A stretch of 64,000 bases of DNA, from contig NZ_AXAJ01000006.1 of assembly GCF_000472445.1 (NCBI RefSeq), positions 275,591-339,590 of the forward strand, read 5' to 3'. Each line of letters opens with the position of its first letter. Within the stretch, counting starts at the first letter, position 1. Shown here piece after piece: positions 44,918 through 53,806 of this stretch. This DNA comes from Burkholderia sp. WSM2230. GTDB taxonomy: Bacteria; Pseudomonadota; Gammaproteobacteria; Burkholderiales; Burkholderiaceae. Under the pieces are notes generated by a model. It did not search any database. It was not told where the DNA came from and saw nothing but the letters and a program-made list of their open reading frames with translations. The translations under genes and the position numbers were made by a program.

Positions 44918-46237
44918 ATGCGCCCCTCGCTCGACGCCTCGCCACTCGCTCACTCCTTGCCGCTCGTACCATCGGTGTGTATCGATCCACCGGCCGCGCC
45001 GCTTGGCGCAAACATAGGCGCATCCGCTGCCACGCATGCGGCCGCATTGCCGCGCGTGCTGTTCGTCGATCAAAGCGGCCAGCTCGGGGGAGCCGAATTC
45101 GCGCTGCTGCAATTGGCGGAACGTTACCCATCGCACATGGAAGTCGTGTTGCTGGCCGATGGTCCGTTTCGCCTGCGTCTCGAGGCACTGGGCGCGCGCG
45201 TGCAGGTAGTCAATGACGCAAGCGTGTCGGGCATCGCGCGGCAAGCTTCGGCTATGAACTGCTTGCGCGTGCTGCCCGGCATCGTCAGACAGGTTCGCGC
45301 AATCGCGGCGCGTGCGCGAGCGTTTGACGTACTGTTCGTCAATACGCAAAAGGCGCTCGTGCTGGGCGCGCTTGGCAAGCTGCTGCATCGCAAGCCCGTG
45401 GTCTGGTATCAGCACGACATTCTCACGCGCGAGCACTTCGGACGTGTGCAGCTGAACGTCATCAAATGGGCGGTGCGCCTCGCAGTCGATCAGGTGATCG
45501 TCAATTCACGCGCGTCGGCGAGATCGCTGGCGGCGCTGACGGGTCTTGCGGCGGATGCGGTGCCGGTCGTCTATAACGGCATCGACGCGAGCGCGTTCAA
45601 TAGCGTGGACGGCACCGACATGGGCGCGCTCAGGCAGAGTCTCGGCTTGCCCGAGCACGCGTGGCTCGCCGGTCTCTTCGGCCGCCTCGCGCCATGGAAA
45701 GGTCAGCACGTTGCACTCGATGCGTTGACGCGTCTGCCCGACGCGCACCTCGTCCTGGTGGGCGCGCCGCTATTCGGCGAGGATGCCTATGCGCAGCGCC
45801 TGCGCGACCAGGCAAGCGCGCTCGGCATTGCAGAACGCGTGCATTTTGCGGGCTTTCAGGACGAGATACCCGCGTGGATGAAAGCGATGAATGTGATTCT
45901 GCACACGTCGACGGAACCAGAGCCTTTTGGGCGCGTGATCGTCGAGGGGATGGCGGCAGGCCGGCCGGTGATCGCCGCGGCTGCGGGCGGCGTAACGGAG
46001 ATCGTGCGCCATGCGCGCAACGGCTGGCTCGTCGAGCCCGGCGACGCTGCCGCGCTCGCCGACGCAATCGGTGTATTGCGCAACGACCCCGCGCTCGCGC
46101 AGCGCCTTGCGCAACAGGCGCTGCATGACGCGCAAGCGGACTTCTCGGTTGACCAGTATTTGCAACGGATGATGGATGCGCTCAGCACGACAATGCAGCC
46201 GCGCGATGGCGAGCCCGATACGCGCACGAGCCTCTGA
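44918..46237 (+). CDS. Family 4 glycosyltransferase
   Basis: 439 residues. The first 45 residues are a Ser/Pro/Ala-rich lead; the GT-B fold begins at RVLFVDQSGQLGGAEFALLQL. Further features are VWYQHDILTREHFG, IDASAFNSVDGTD, GRLAPWKGQHVALDALTRLP and EX7E in TEPEPFGRVIVEGMAAGRPV. Start choice is uncertain; an internal Val/Met could give a shorter product. It is the last gene of the polysaccharide locus, convergent with rpiA. Confidence 0.9.
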   Translation: MRPSLDASPLAHSLPLVPSVCIDPPAAPLGANIGASAATHAAALPRVLFVDQSGQLGGAEFALLQLAERYPSHMEVVLLADGPFRLRLEALGARVQVVNDASVSGIARQASAMNCLRVLPGIVRQVRAIAARARAFDVLFVNTQKALVLGALGKLLHRKPVVWYQHDILTREHFGRVQLNVIKWAVRLAVDQVIVNSRASARSLAALTGLAADAVPVVYNGIDASAFNSVDGTDMGALRQSLGLPEHAWLAGLFGRLAPWKGQHVALDALTRLPDAHLVLVGAPLFGEDAYAQRLRDQASALGIAERVHFAGFQDEIPAWMKAMNVILHTSTEPEPFGRVIVEGMAAGRPVIAAAAGGVTEIVRHARNGWLVEPGDAAALADAIGVLRNDPALAQRLAQQALHDAQADFSVDQYLQRMMDALSTTMQPRDGEPDTRTSL

Positions 46238-46327
46238 AATACGATTCGCCGCGCTGGCAGAAGGCGAACGGGATGCGAACAGAAAAGAGCACACGAGCCC
46301 GCGTGATGCAGGCTCGCGCGTGATTGC

Positions 46328-47023
46328 TCAGTCCTTGCGGAACTCGATGGTCTGCACGCCGGTGTCCGTGCCGAGGAGGCACAGGTTCGCGCCGCGGCCT
46401 GCGAAGAGTCCCACGGTCACGACGCCCGGCCACGCGTTGATATGTGTTTCGAGCGTGCGCGGATCGCTAATGCGCAGACCTTTGACGTCGATGATTTCGT
46501 TGCCGTTATCCGTAATGAACGGCGTGCCTTCTTTCGTGACGCGCACCACCGGCACACCACCGAGCGCAGTCACGCGGCGGCCGATTGCGGTACGCGCCAT
46601 CGGCACGACTTCGATCGGCAGCGGGAAGTTGCCGAGCGTGTCCACGAGCTTGCTGGCATCCGCGATACAGACGAACACGTCCGACACGGACGCGACGATT
46701 TTCTCGCGCGTGAGCGCACCGCCGCCGCCTTTGATCATCGCGCCGCTGTGGTCGATCTCGTCCGCGCCGTCCACATACACGGGCAGCGAATCGATCTCGT
46801 TCAGGTCGAGCACCTTGAAGCCGTGCGATTGAAGGCGCGCGGTGGTGGCGAGCGAACTCGACACCGCGCCGCGATAGCGCGCCTTGCTGGCGGCCAGCGC
46901 GTCGATGAAACAGTTCGCGGTGGAGCCTGTGCCGACGCCGATCACCGAGCCTTCGGGCACGTTGGCGTGGACATAGTCGGCGGCGGCCTGGCCGACCAGT
47001 TGCTTGAGTTCGTCTTGAGTCAT
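46328..47023 (-). CDS. rpiA: Ribose-5-phosphate isomerase A
   Basis: 231 residues. Conserved blocks: [32 protein letters not shown] with the catalytic Asp/Asp pair, [14 protein letters not shown] with the catalytic Lys/Glu region, and [11 protein letters not shown] near the end. The enzyme interconverts ribose-5-phosphate and ribulose-5-phosphate in the pentose phosphate pathway. The following genes rlmB and rnr have the same strand and lie upstream of it, in an order frequently seen in this group. Confidence 0.97.
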   Translation of the reverse strand: MTQDELKQLVGQAAADYVHANVPEGSVIGVGTGSTANCFIDALAASKARYRGAVSSSLATTARLQSHGFKVLDLNEIDSLPVYVDGADEIDHSGAMIKGGGGALTREKIVASVSDVFVCIADASKLVDTLGNFPLPIEVVPMARTAIGRRVTALGGVPVVRVTKEGTPFITDNGNEIIDVKGLRISDPRTLETHINAWPGVVTVGLFAGRGANLCLLGTDTGVQTIEFRKD

Positions 47024-47098
47024 GGGAATGCTGGCGAGCAGTAAAAAACGCTAGTTTACCGGAGTAAGAAGCGCAAACCCCCGGGAAACCGCCCGGAC

Positions 47099-47842
47099 TT
47101 ACTTCTTCACCGACCGCTGCCGCACCGCTTCGAACAGACACACGCCGGACGCCACGGAAACGTTCAGGCTTTCCACCGTGCCCGCCATCGGAATCTGCAT
47201 GACGACGTCGCAGGTATCGCGCGTGAGGCGGCGCATGCCCTCGCCTTCGGCGCCCATCACGATGGCCACGGGGCCGTCGAGCTCGGTCTCGTAGAGGCTC
47301 CTGGTGGCCTCGCCGGCCGTGCCGACGATCCACACGCCCGCGTCCTTCAGTTCGCGCAGCGCACGCGCCAAGTTTGTCACGGTGATGTACGGCACGGTGT
47401 CGGCCGCGCCGCTTGCGACCTTCGCGGCGGTCGCGTTCAGGCCGACCGCGCGATCGCGCGGCGCGATCACCGCGTGAGCGCCCGCGGCATCCGCGACACG
47501 CAGGCACGCGCCCAGATTGTGCGGATCGGTCACGCCGTCGAGCACGAGGATCAGCGGCGAGCCGCTGATCCCATCGAGCAGTTCCGCGAGATTCTGGGCA
47601 AGCGGCAAGTCGCCCGCGCGAGCCACCACGCCCTGGTGACGCTCGGTGCGTGCGAGCCCCCACAGACGCGTTTCGTCGGCGGCGATCAGACGCACGCCTG
47701 CTTCTTTCGCCGTGTGCAGAAACTCCGTCATGCGGCGGTCCTTGCGCGTTGCGTCGTAATAGACATCTTCGACGGTCGACGCATCGTGCCGAATGCGCGC
47801 GGTGACTGCATGAAAACCGTATAGAACCTTGTGACGTGCCAT
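47099..47842 (-). CDS. rlmB: 23S rRNA 2'-O-methyltransferase RlmB (SpoU family)
   Basis: 247 residues. The N-terminal substrate-binding domain ([14 protein letters not shown]) is followed by the knotted SpoU methyltransferase: [21 protein letters not shown], the motif [16 protein letters not shown] and [20 protein letters not shown]. It methylates the ribose of G2251 in 23S rRNA. A 75-bp gap separates it from rpiA; a 205-bp gap separates it from rnr upstream on the same strand. Confidence 0.97.
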   Translation of the reverse strand: MARHKVLYGFHAVTARIRHDASTVEDVYYDATRKDRRMTEFLHTAKEAGVRLIAADETRLWGLARTERHQGVVARAGDLPLAQNLAELLDGISGSPLILVLDGVTDPHNLGACLRVADAAGAHAVIAPRDRAVGLNATAAKVASGAADTVPYITVTNLARALRELKDAGVWIVGTAGEATRSLYETELDGPVAIVMGAEGEGMRRLTRDTCDVVMQIPMAGTVESLNVSVASGVCLFEAVRQRSVKK

Positions 47843-48047
47843 GACTGATACAACCTTTGATTGAGCGCGGCGAGAATGCCGCGCTGCTGTGATGAATACT
47901 GTGCGTGTCCGCGCCCGATTCGACGTACGAGCCTGGGCGGCGTGAGGCCGCTGTCAGACGGCACCCGGCGCGACCCAAACGAACACCGCGCGCAACCGGC
48001 ACGTCGCTGCGTGGCCGCTTGCGCGCGGTTCAGGCGTCGAAGCGCGG

Positions 48048-50555
48048 TCAGTGCTTCTTGCGAGCGGTCTGCTTCGAAGCGGCCTTGGTCGCCGCGCCGC
48101 CGTGTTTCTTCGCGGCGCCGCGCGTGGCGCGTGCTTCCTTGACGGCCGCGCTTTGCGCGGGCGCCGCCTTCTTGCGGCGTGCGCCGGGCGCGGCGCTGCC
48201 GCCTTCAGCCGGTGGCAACGCGCGCACGCGCGCGCCGCCGTTTTCCGCGGATGACTTGTCGCTCGCCGCCACGCCGCGAGCCGGATGCGGTTTGATCGGC
48301 GTATCGCGCACGAGGCGGAAGTCGATCTTGCGCGCGTCCAGATCGACGCGGCTCACCTGCACACGCACGCGGTCCGACAAACGGTAGCGGATGCCGGTGC
48401 GCTCGCCGCGCAGCTCGTTCTTGACCTCGTCATACTGGAAGTAGTCGGAGCCGAGTTCGGTAACGTGCACGAGGCCTTCGATAAAGAGCGAATCAAGCTG
48501 CACGAAAATACCAAACGACGTGACGCCGTTCACCATGCCGCCATATTCTTCGCCGAGCTTGTCGCGCATGAAGTAGCACTTGAGCCATGCTTCCACGTCG
48601 CGCGAGGCTTCGTCGGCGCGGCGCTCATTGGCTGAGCAATGCAGCCCGAGCTCTTCCCAGATCGCGACGTTGTTCGCACGCGCGCGGCCGCTTTTTTCCT
48701 CGTCGGCCTGCTGCATCGCGCGGGCGCGCGGCGACAGCGCCGTATTCAACTGGATGCCTTGCGGTGGCTCCGGCTGATACTTGCGGCCCTGCAGGATCGC
48801 GTAGATCGCGCGGTGCGTGAGCAGATCGGGATAACGGCGAATCGGGCTCGTGAAGTGCGCGTACGCCTCATAGGCAAGACCGAAATGCCCAATGTTGTCC
48901 GGGCTATAGACTGCCTGCTGCATCGAGCGCAGCAGCATGGTTTGCAGCATCTGCGCGTCGGGCCGGTCGCGGATCTGCGCCATCAGCGCGGCGTAGTCGC
49001 TCGCGTGCGGCTTCTCGTTGCCGCCGAGCGTGAGGCCCATGCCGCGCAGGAACGTGCGCAGATTTTCGAGCTTTTCAGCGGTCGGACCGGCATGCACGCG
49101 GAACAGGCCCGGATGCTTGTTGCGCTTGAGGAAGTCGGCGGCGCACACGTTCGCGGCCAGCATGCATTCTTCAATCAGCTTGTGTGCGTCGTTGCGCGTG
49201 CGCGGCACGATCTGTTCGATCTTACCCTGCGCGTTGCAGACGATGTACGTCTCCGTGGTGTCGAAGTCGATCGCGCCGCGTTTCTGACGCGCGGCGAACA
49301 GTGCCTTGTAAACGCCGTACAGGTTCTGCAGTTGCGGCAGTAGCGCAGCACGGCGCGCGGCTTCCGGACCCTTGGTGTTTTTCAGCACCGCGGCGACTTC
49401 GGTGTACGTGAGACGCGCGGCGGAATGCATCACGCCGGGATAGAACTGATACGCCTTCACTTCGCCACGCGCCGTGACGATCATGTCGCACACGAGCACG
49501 CAACGGTCGACGTTCGGGTTCAGCGAGCACAAACCGTTCGAGAGCTTCTCCGGCAGCATCGGAATCACGCGGCGCGGGAAATAGACGGAAGTGCTGCGCT
49601 CGATCGCGTCGGTGTCGAGCCCGCTTTTTGGATGCACATAATGCGAGACGTCCGCGATCGCGACGATCAGACGGAAGCCCTCGCCGCGGCCCACCTTGAC
49701 CGGCTCGCAGTACACGGCGTCGTCGAAATCGCGCGCGTCTTCGCCGTCGATCGTGACGAGCGGCACGTCGCGCAGGTCGATGCGGTGACGCACGTCAGCG
49801 GGACGGACCTCGTCGGGCAGCCGGGCGGCCTCGTCGAGCGCGCTCTGACTGAATTCGTGCGGCACGCCGTACTTGCGCACCGCGATTTCGATTTCCATGC
49901 CGGGGTCGTCGATATCGCCCAGCACTTCCACCACCCGGCCAAGCGGTTGCGAATGACGGCTGGGAAAATCGGTCAGCTCGACCACCACCACCTGGCCGAC
50001 CTTGGCCTTCTTGGTGTTCTGCGTGATCAGAATGTCGTGGCCGATGCGCTTGTCTTCGGGCGCGACGATGAGCGCGCCGTTCTCGCTCAGCAGCCGCCCA
50101 ATTACGCGCTTGTTGGCGCGGTCCGTGACCTCGACGATGTGCCCTTCCGGCCGCCCGCGCCGGTCATAGCCGACGATGCGCGCGAGCACGCGGTCGTTGT
50201 GCATGACTTTCTGCATTTCGGCGGTGGGCAGGAACAGATCGTCCTGACCGTCGTCGCGAATCAGGAAACCGTAACCGTCGCGATGACCCTGAACGCGGCC
50301 GGCGACGAAATTCGACGGATGAGTCAGCTGATAGAGGTTGCGCTGGTCGAGCCGGATCTGGCCGTCGCGCTCCATCGCGCCCAGGCGCTTGAAAAATCCT
50401 TCGCGCTCCTGGCGCTTGATCGACAGGGCTTCGGCGATCTCGTTGGCGGCGAGCGGCGTTTCGCTCGTACGCAGGACGCCGAGGATTTCCTCGCGGCTCG
50501 GAATCGGATACGGAAATTTGCTCAAGGGCTTGTCGATGATTTTTTCTCGTTGCAT
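48048..50555 (-). CDS. rnr: Ribonuclease R
   Basis: 835 residues. Domain order: N-terminal helix-turn-helix-like segment (SREEILGVLRTSETPLAANE), two cold-shock domains (FVAGRVQGHRDGYGFLIRDDGQD), the RNB catalytic domain with TIDGEDARDFDDAVYCE (catalytic Asps), an S1 domain (GMVNGVTSFGIFVQLDSLFIEGLVHV) and a basic C-tail rich in Lys/Ala (KKAAPAQSAAVKEARATRG). The basic tail allows degradation of structured RNA (family knowledge). It acts as a 3'-5' exoribonuclease in rRNA and mRNA turnover. Length and motifs are complete. Confidence 0.97.
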   Translation of the reverse strand: MQREKIIDKPLSKFPYPIPSREEILGVLRTSETPLAANEIAEALSIKRQEREGFFKRLGAMERDGQIRLDQRNLYQLTHPSNFVAGRVQGHRDGYGFLIRDDGQDDLFLPTAEMQKVMHNDRVLARIVGYDRRGRPEGHIVEVTDRANKRVIGRLLSENGALIVAPEDKRIGHDILITQNTKKAKVGQVVVVELTDFPSRHSQPLGRVVEVLGDIDDPGMEIEIAVRKYGVPHEFSQSALDEAARLPDEVRPADVRHRIDLRDVPLVTIDGEDARDFDDAVYCEPVKVGRGEGFRLIVAIADVSHYVHPKSGLDTDAIERSTSVYFPRRVIPMLPEKLSNGLCSLNPNVDRCVLVCDMIVTARGEVKAYQFYPGVMHSAARLTYTEVAAVLKNTKGPEAARRAALLPQLQNLYGVYKALFAARQKRGAIDFDTTETYIVCNAQGKIEQIVPRTRNDAHKLIEECMLAANVCAADFLKRNKHPGLFRVHAGPTAEKLENLRTFLRGMGLTLGGNEKPHASDYAALMAQIRDRPDAQMLQTMLLRSMQQAVYSPDNIGHFGLAYEAYAHFTSPIRRYPDLLTHRAIYAILQGRKYQPEPPQGIQLNTALSPRARAMQQADEEKSGRARANNVAIWEELGLHCSANERRADEASRDVEAWLKCYFMRDKLGEEYGGMVNGVTSFGIFVQLDSLFIEGLVHVTELGSDYFQYDEVKNELRGERTGIRYRLSDRVRVQVSRVDLDARKIDFRLVRDTPIKPHPARGVAASDKSSAENGGARVRALPPAEGGSAAPGARRKKAAPAQSAAVKEARATRGAAKKHGGAATKAASKQTARKKH

Positions 50556-50871
50556 GGACGTCGGTCGGCGATCTGGCTCGGCTTAAGAAGCGTTTGCATG
50601 GCGCCTGAAGGGCACTTGCTGCTGCACTGAAAAGACCTGCTTGGGTCCGGCTCGTTCAAGGCTGAGTCCGACGGGCTTGTGCACCGTGCCAACGAACTAC
50701 TGCGAGGCATTCTAACACCCGTCTTGCGCGCTACGCGGACCGTCAACCGTCGCCGGGAAGCCCGCGCAGCCTGGCTGGCGGCCTGTTCAAGCAAGTTTTG
50801 AGAAACTTTTGAGAAACGCTTGACAGCCTCCATTCGGTCGCTATAATGGCGGTCTTTGCTGTTCATCACCT
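50556..50871. other. 316-bp intergenic region before tRNA-Leu
   Basis: Holds the divergent rnr promoter region and, near its right end, a consensus promoter for the first tRNA-Leu. A direct repeat of TTTTGAGAAAC / TTTTGAGAAACG occurs at about 50796-50818. No gene is recognised. Confidence 0.5.
50820..50847 (+). promoter_or_regulatory. Consensus promoter of the first tRNA-Leu
   Basis: TTGACA (50820-50825) and TATAAT (50842-50847) with 16-bp spacing, 24 bp before the tRNA. Both hexamers match the sigma-70 consensus exactly. Confidence 0.9.
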
Positions 50872-50958
50872 GCCCAGGTGGCGAAATTGGTAGACGCACT
50901 AGGTTCAGGTCCTAGCGGTGGCAACACTGTGGAGGTTCGAGTCCTCTCTTGGGCACCA
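50872..50958 (+). tRNA. tRNA-Leu (anticodon CAG), copy 1
   Basis: 87 nt with encoded CCA. Acceptor stem GCCCAGG / CTTGGGC (one G-U), a long variable arm (CGGTGGCAACACTG) typical of class II tRNAs, and an anticodon loop TTCAGGT giving CAG. The T-arm GGTTCGAGTCC is intact. Confidence 0.97.
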
Positions 50959-50966
50959 GATTCAAG

Positions 50967-51004
50967 ACTGAAGCCGCCAGATTGTATGGGCGGCTTCAGT
51001 TTTT
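50967..51004 (+). terminator. Terminator after tRNA-Leu copy 1
   Basis: Perfect 12-bp stem: ACTGAAGCCGCC (50967-50978) with GGCGGCTTCAGT (50989-51000), 10-nt loop, followed by a T run. A strong Rho-independent terminator. Confidence 0.92.
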
Positions 51005-51062
51005 ATGCAGCGCGGTGGTTGTGCAGTAAGTTTCTGTTTCAAGGCGGTTGTTGCGGTGGGGA

Positions 51063-51090
51063 TTGACACGCTGCATCATCTCGCTAAAAT
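51063..51090 (+). promoter_or_regulatory. Promoter of the second tRNA-Leu
   Basis: TTGACA (51063-51068) and TAAAAT (51085-51090), 16-bp spacing, 21 bp before the tRNA. Independent of the copy 1 promoter. Confidence 0.85.
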
Positions 51091-51111
51091 AGCGGTCTAG
51101 CTTCAAGACGT

Positions 51112-51198
51112 GCCCAGGTGGCGGAATTGGTAGACGCACTAGGTTCAGGTCCTAGCGGTGGCAACACCGTGGAGGTTCGAGTCCTCTCCTGGGCACCA
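51112..51198 (+). tRNA. tRNA-Leu (anticodon CAG), copy 2
   Basis: 87 nt with encoded CCA. It differs from copy 1 at only three positions: GCGGAATT versus GCGAAATT in the D-arm, ACACCG versus ACACTG in the variable arm, and CTCCTGGG versus CTCTTGGG in the acceptor stem. The last change makes the stem fully Watson-Crick. It borders the accessory region to its right. Confidence 0.97.
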
Positions 51199-51235
51199 TC
51201 AGTAGTTCCGGCGTAAGCCGAAGAAGTCCGAGAAA

Positions 51236-51267
51236 CCCCGTAAGATCAAGGTCTTACGGGGTTTTTT
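51236..51267 (+). terminator. Terminator after tRNA-Leu copy 2
   Basis: CCCCGTAAGA (51236-51245) pairs with TCTTACGGGG (51252-51261) around a 6-nt loop, then six Ts. Confidence 0.92.
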
Positions 51268-51308
51268 GTTTTCTGCAGTCCCGTTACGTCCGCTGGCGTC
51301 GACTTTTT

Positions 51309-51911
51309 TTGCGTATACCTGATTCGGGGGGGCCTTTCCATGCCCAGACGCGTCGAATCGAAGTCGGAATTGAAGTTTTGCAAGGGAACATAGATTTTCC
51401 GCAGCCCAACTCTCAGGCTTCGAGCTATTTCACTTTGCACGGCACGACCGACCCGCTCATTAAAATACATCTCTCGGTTTTGTGGCAAGCGCGTAATCCA
51501 GATTGCAGTGTAAGCATCAATTGGCTGGAAGGTGTGCGCAGTCAGTTCTATGTCAAAAGTCCTATCAAGATTGATCGGAACGGAAACTCATTCACTACAC
51601 GTGTGCCGTTTGATGATGTTTTACCAGGCCGCTGCGGCTGGAAATTTGAGGCGCTGACAGTTACCGGTACAGACGACCAAGGGCGTCCATTGCAACCTGT
51701 CAATGGGCCCGTTTTGATACGCTTGACGACGCAAACACTCCAAGACCGAGACTTAAAGGGGATTCGGGATCTGGTTTGTAAAACTGGGGCGTCCACCGTC
51801 CCATCGCAAGGTCCTGCGCTTATTTGCCAGGACTCCAAGCTCCGCTACCCATCATCCGTTCTTTGGGTACGCCGCGATACGACCGAAGTTGAGATCAATT
51901 TCCATTACTGA
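51309..51911 (+). CDS. Orphan hypothetical protein, AT-richer than its surroundings
   Basis: About 200 residues from a TTG codon at 51309. No convincing start codon or ribosome site is present, and the frame stays open back into the tRNA terminator, so the gene may have lost its 5' end. The sequence is strand-rich (SSYFTLHGTTDPLIKIHLSVLW, RGRPLQPVNGPVLIRL) with four scattered cysteines and no known motif. Base use is clearly AT-richer than the flanking core genes, suggesting foreign origin. It is the first frame after the second tRNA-Leu, a common integration site. No integrase is nearby. Confidence 0.55.
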   Translation: MRIPDSGGPFHAQTRRIEVGIEVLQGNIDFPQPNSQASSYFTLHGTTDPLIKIHLSVLWQARNPDCSVSINWLEGVRSQFYVKSPIKIDRNGNSFTTRVPFDDVLPGRCGWKFEALTVTGTDDQGRPLQPVNGPVLIRLTTQTLQDRDLKGIRDLVCKTGASTVPSQGPALICQDSKLRYPSSVLWVRRDTTEVEINFHY

Positions 51912-52343
51912 CAGACAGAGTTCGAACACATCAATCGGCTGCCATCAAAATCGTATGCGGCCTAACTCGCCCGGCGGAGCCTGAGCAACGCCGCTGGTTC
52001 GAATGTCAACGATTCTGGTCGAAGAGTCGAATGTCCCTTCATGGCCGACCTGGGACAGCAACTCGGTAGCCGGACCGATGCAGCATTCACTGCGCACTTC
52101 GCTGGGAAAGCCCATAACCGCCGAAACTTCCGCGGCAGCAAAGCAACGGATGCGGGACCCAGCCTTGTGCTAAAAGACCCGCATCAGGTGCGGGCTGCGT
52201 TTGATACTGGGGACCAGGTAATTCAACCCCAAGATGCTTATTTGCTGCGCTTCGGCGACGACGCCGACAGTTTCCCATGCCTTCATGATCGCGCGTATGG
52301 CCGGGCGTCGTGAAAATCTGCGCTGAGGCCGCCGCTTTGCCGG
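51912..52343. other. 432-bp stretch without a supported gene
   Basis: Short frames on both strands; none is convincing. One leftward frame reads FAAAEVSAVMGFPSEVRSEC, which vaguely recalls the end of cytosine methyltransferases but has no catalytic motif. Probably gene debris between the orphan ORF and the LysR regulator. Confidence 0.4.
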
Positions 52344-53249
52344 TCACTGCGCCCGCCCCTTGTAAGCGCTCTTCAACGCATCCACTACGAGCTCGACCGC
52401 CCGCGATGATTTGCGTCGACTAGGGTAGTAGACGTGATGTCCGACGAACGTGGGAAACCAGTCTTCCAGCACCCAACGCAAACGCCCCGCTCGGACATGC
52501 ACTTCAACCAGGTCTTTGGGCACGTACGCAAGCCCGAACCCGCCAAGCGCCGCGTCCACCATCTGGTAGGCATTGTTGAAGATGAGCTGCCCTTCAACCC
52601 GCACCTGCAGTTCTCGCCGCCCCTTCCGCAACTCCCACGGGAGCAGCGAATCTCGGGTTGGCAGCCTCAAATTGATGCAATTGTGCAGCGTCAGATCCTG
52701 CGGCGTCTTCGCCGGTGCCGCAGATTGCAGGTAGCGAGGAGAGCCAACGATTGCCATCGTCATGTCAGGCGCGATTCGCACGGCGATCATGTCTTTGGCG
52801 ACTTGGTCGCCTAGCCGCACGCCGATGTCGTACCGATCCGCGACGATGTCGGCCAACCCGTAGTCATTGATCAATTCGATCTTGAGGTCTGGATACTGGC
52901 GCAGCAACGGTTGCAGACGCGGCCAAACGTACGAGTTTGCCGCGTAGTCGGTGGTCGTAATCCGGACGGTTCCGCCCGGGCGACTTGTCATCGCGCGCAA
53001 AGAATCGACCTCCGCTTCGATTTCCTGGAAACGGGGTGCAATCGCCGCCAGTAGCCGTTCACCTGCCTCCGTCAAGGAAACACTGCGGGTAGTGCGCGTC
53101 AGCAACTGAAGGCCCATCCGCTTTTCAAGGCCGGCCACCGTCCGGCTCAACGCCGACTGCGAGACTCCGAGTTGCGCCGCCGCCCGCGTGAAGTTGCGCT
53201 CACGCGCGACGTTCATGAAGCCGACCAGATCGTTGAAATCCTCTTTCAA
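52344..53249 (-). CDS. LysR family transcriptional regulator
   Basis: 301 residues. The N-terminal winged helix is NVARERNFTRAAAQLGVSQSALSRTVAGLEKRMGLQLLTRTTRSV, followed by a ligand-binding domain with VRITTTDYAANSYVWPRL and DIGVRLGDQVAKDMIAVRI. The C-terminal part ends in the aromatic-rich region typical of the CrgA/PecT-like subgroup. It is divergent from the cupin gene across a 114-bp gap containing a symmetric site, so it probably regulates the cupin and decarboxylase-like genes. Confidence 0.92.
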   Translation of the reverse strand: MKEDFNDLVGFMNVARERNFTRAAAQLGVSQSALSRTVAGLEKRMGLQLLTRTTRSVSLTEAGERLLAAIAPRFQEIEAEVDSLRAMTSRPGGTVRITTTDYAANSYVWPRLQPLLRQYPDLKIELINDYGLADIVADRYDIGVRLGDQVAKDMIAVRIAPDMTMAIVGSPRYLQSAAPAKTPQDLTLHNCINLRLPTRDSLLPWELRKGRRELQVRVEGQLIFNNAYQMVDAALGGFGLAYVPKDLVEVHVRAGRLRWVLEDWFPTFVGHHVYYPSRRKSSRAVELVVDALKSAYKGRAQ

Positions 53250-53250
53250 T

Positions 53251-53269
53251 TAATGCTCCACAGCATAAG
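53251..53269. promoter_or_regulatory. Dyad upstream of the LysR gene
   Basis: ATGCT (53253-53257) and AGCAT (53262-53266) flank CCAC in the LysR/cupin gap, directly before the LysR start. Plausible regulator-binding half-sites; the exact LysR box spacing (T-N11-A) is not met perfectly. Confidence 0.4.
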
Positions 53270-53363
53270 GGCATGCCGATATTGCCATCTAGTCGCATGA
53301 ATTGCCAGGAGTTAGATTACCGGCATTGGCATATCGCCCGGACGACACCGACGAGGAATAGTT

Positions 53364-53774
53364 ATGGAACTTAAACGTGCGGGCTCCCAGCCCTCGAAGA
53401 AAGGCCCTGAAGAATGGTTTACAGGCACCGTGCGGCTCGACCCGCTGAACGCTCCGCCTCCGCCGGCACGCGTTTCATGTGCGAGCGTGACATTTGAGCC
53501 CGGCGCGCGGACTAACTGGCATACCCACCCGCTCGGCCAAACCTTGATCGTTACGGCCGGCTGCGGCTGGACCCAGTGCGAAGGCGAGCCGCGCGTCGAA
53601 ATACGCGCTGGTGATGTGATCTGGTGCCCGCCTGGCCACAAGCACTGGCATGGTGCCACCTCGACGACCGCGATGACGCATATCGCCATTCAGGAAGCGC
53701 TCAACGGCAAGAACGTCGAATGGCTAGAGAAGGTCACGGACGAGCAGTACTTCGGCAGCGGCGAGCAGGCATAG
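53364..53774 (+). CDS. Cupin-domain protein
   Basis: 136 residues. Cupin motif 1 is [21 protein letters not shown] with two metal-binding His and a Gln in place of the usual Glu. Motif 2 is the segment [19 protein letters not shown] with its His. Such single-domain cupins are often quercetinase-like or carboxymuconolactone-decarboxylase-associated proteins of undefined chemistry. It is divergent from the LysR gene and 32 bp before the next gene. Confidence 0.88.
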   Translation: MELKRAGSQPSKKGPEEWFTGTVRLDPLNAPPPPARVSCASVTFEPGARTNWHTHPLGQTLIVTAGCGWTQCEGEPRVEIRAGDVIWCPPGHKHWHGATSTTAMTHIAIQEALNGKNVEWLEKVTDEQYFGSGEQA

Positions 53775-53806
53775 TGCGATTCACGAGGCCGCGAGCATGC
53801 TCTTTC

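Noticed and set aside
52041..52343. Leftward frame reading FAAAEVSAVMGFPSEV, resembling a cytosine methyltransferase end
   Set aside because: Only a short vague resemblance; no catalytic Pro-Cys motif or other methyltransferase block nearby.
53251..53269. Classical T-N11-A LysR box
   Set aside because: The dyad is symmetric but the T/A spacing is one base off; kept only as a low-confidence site.
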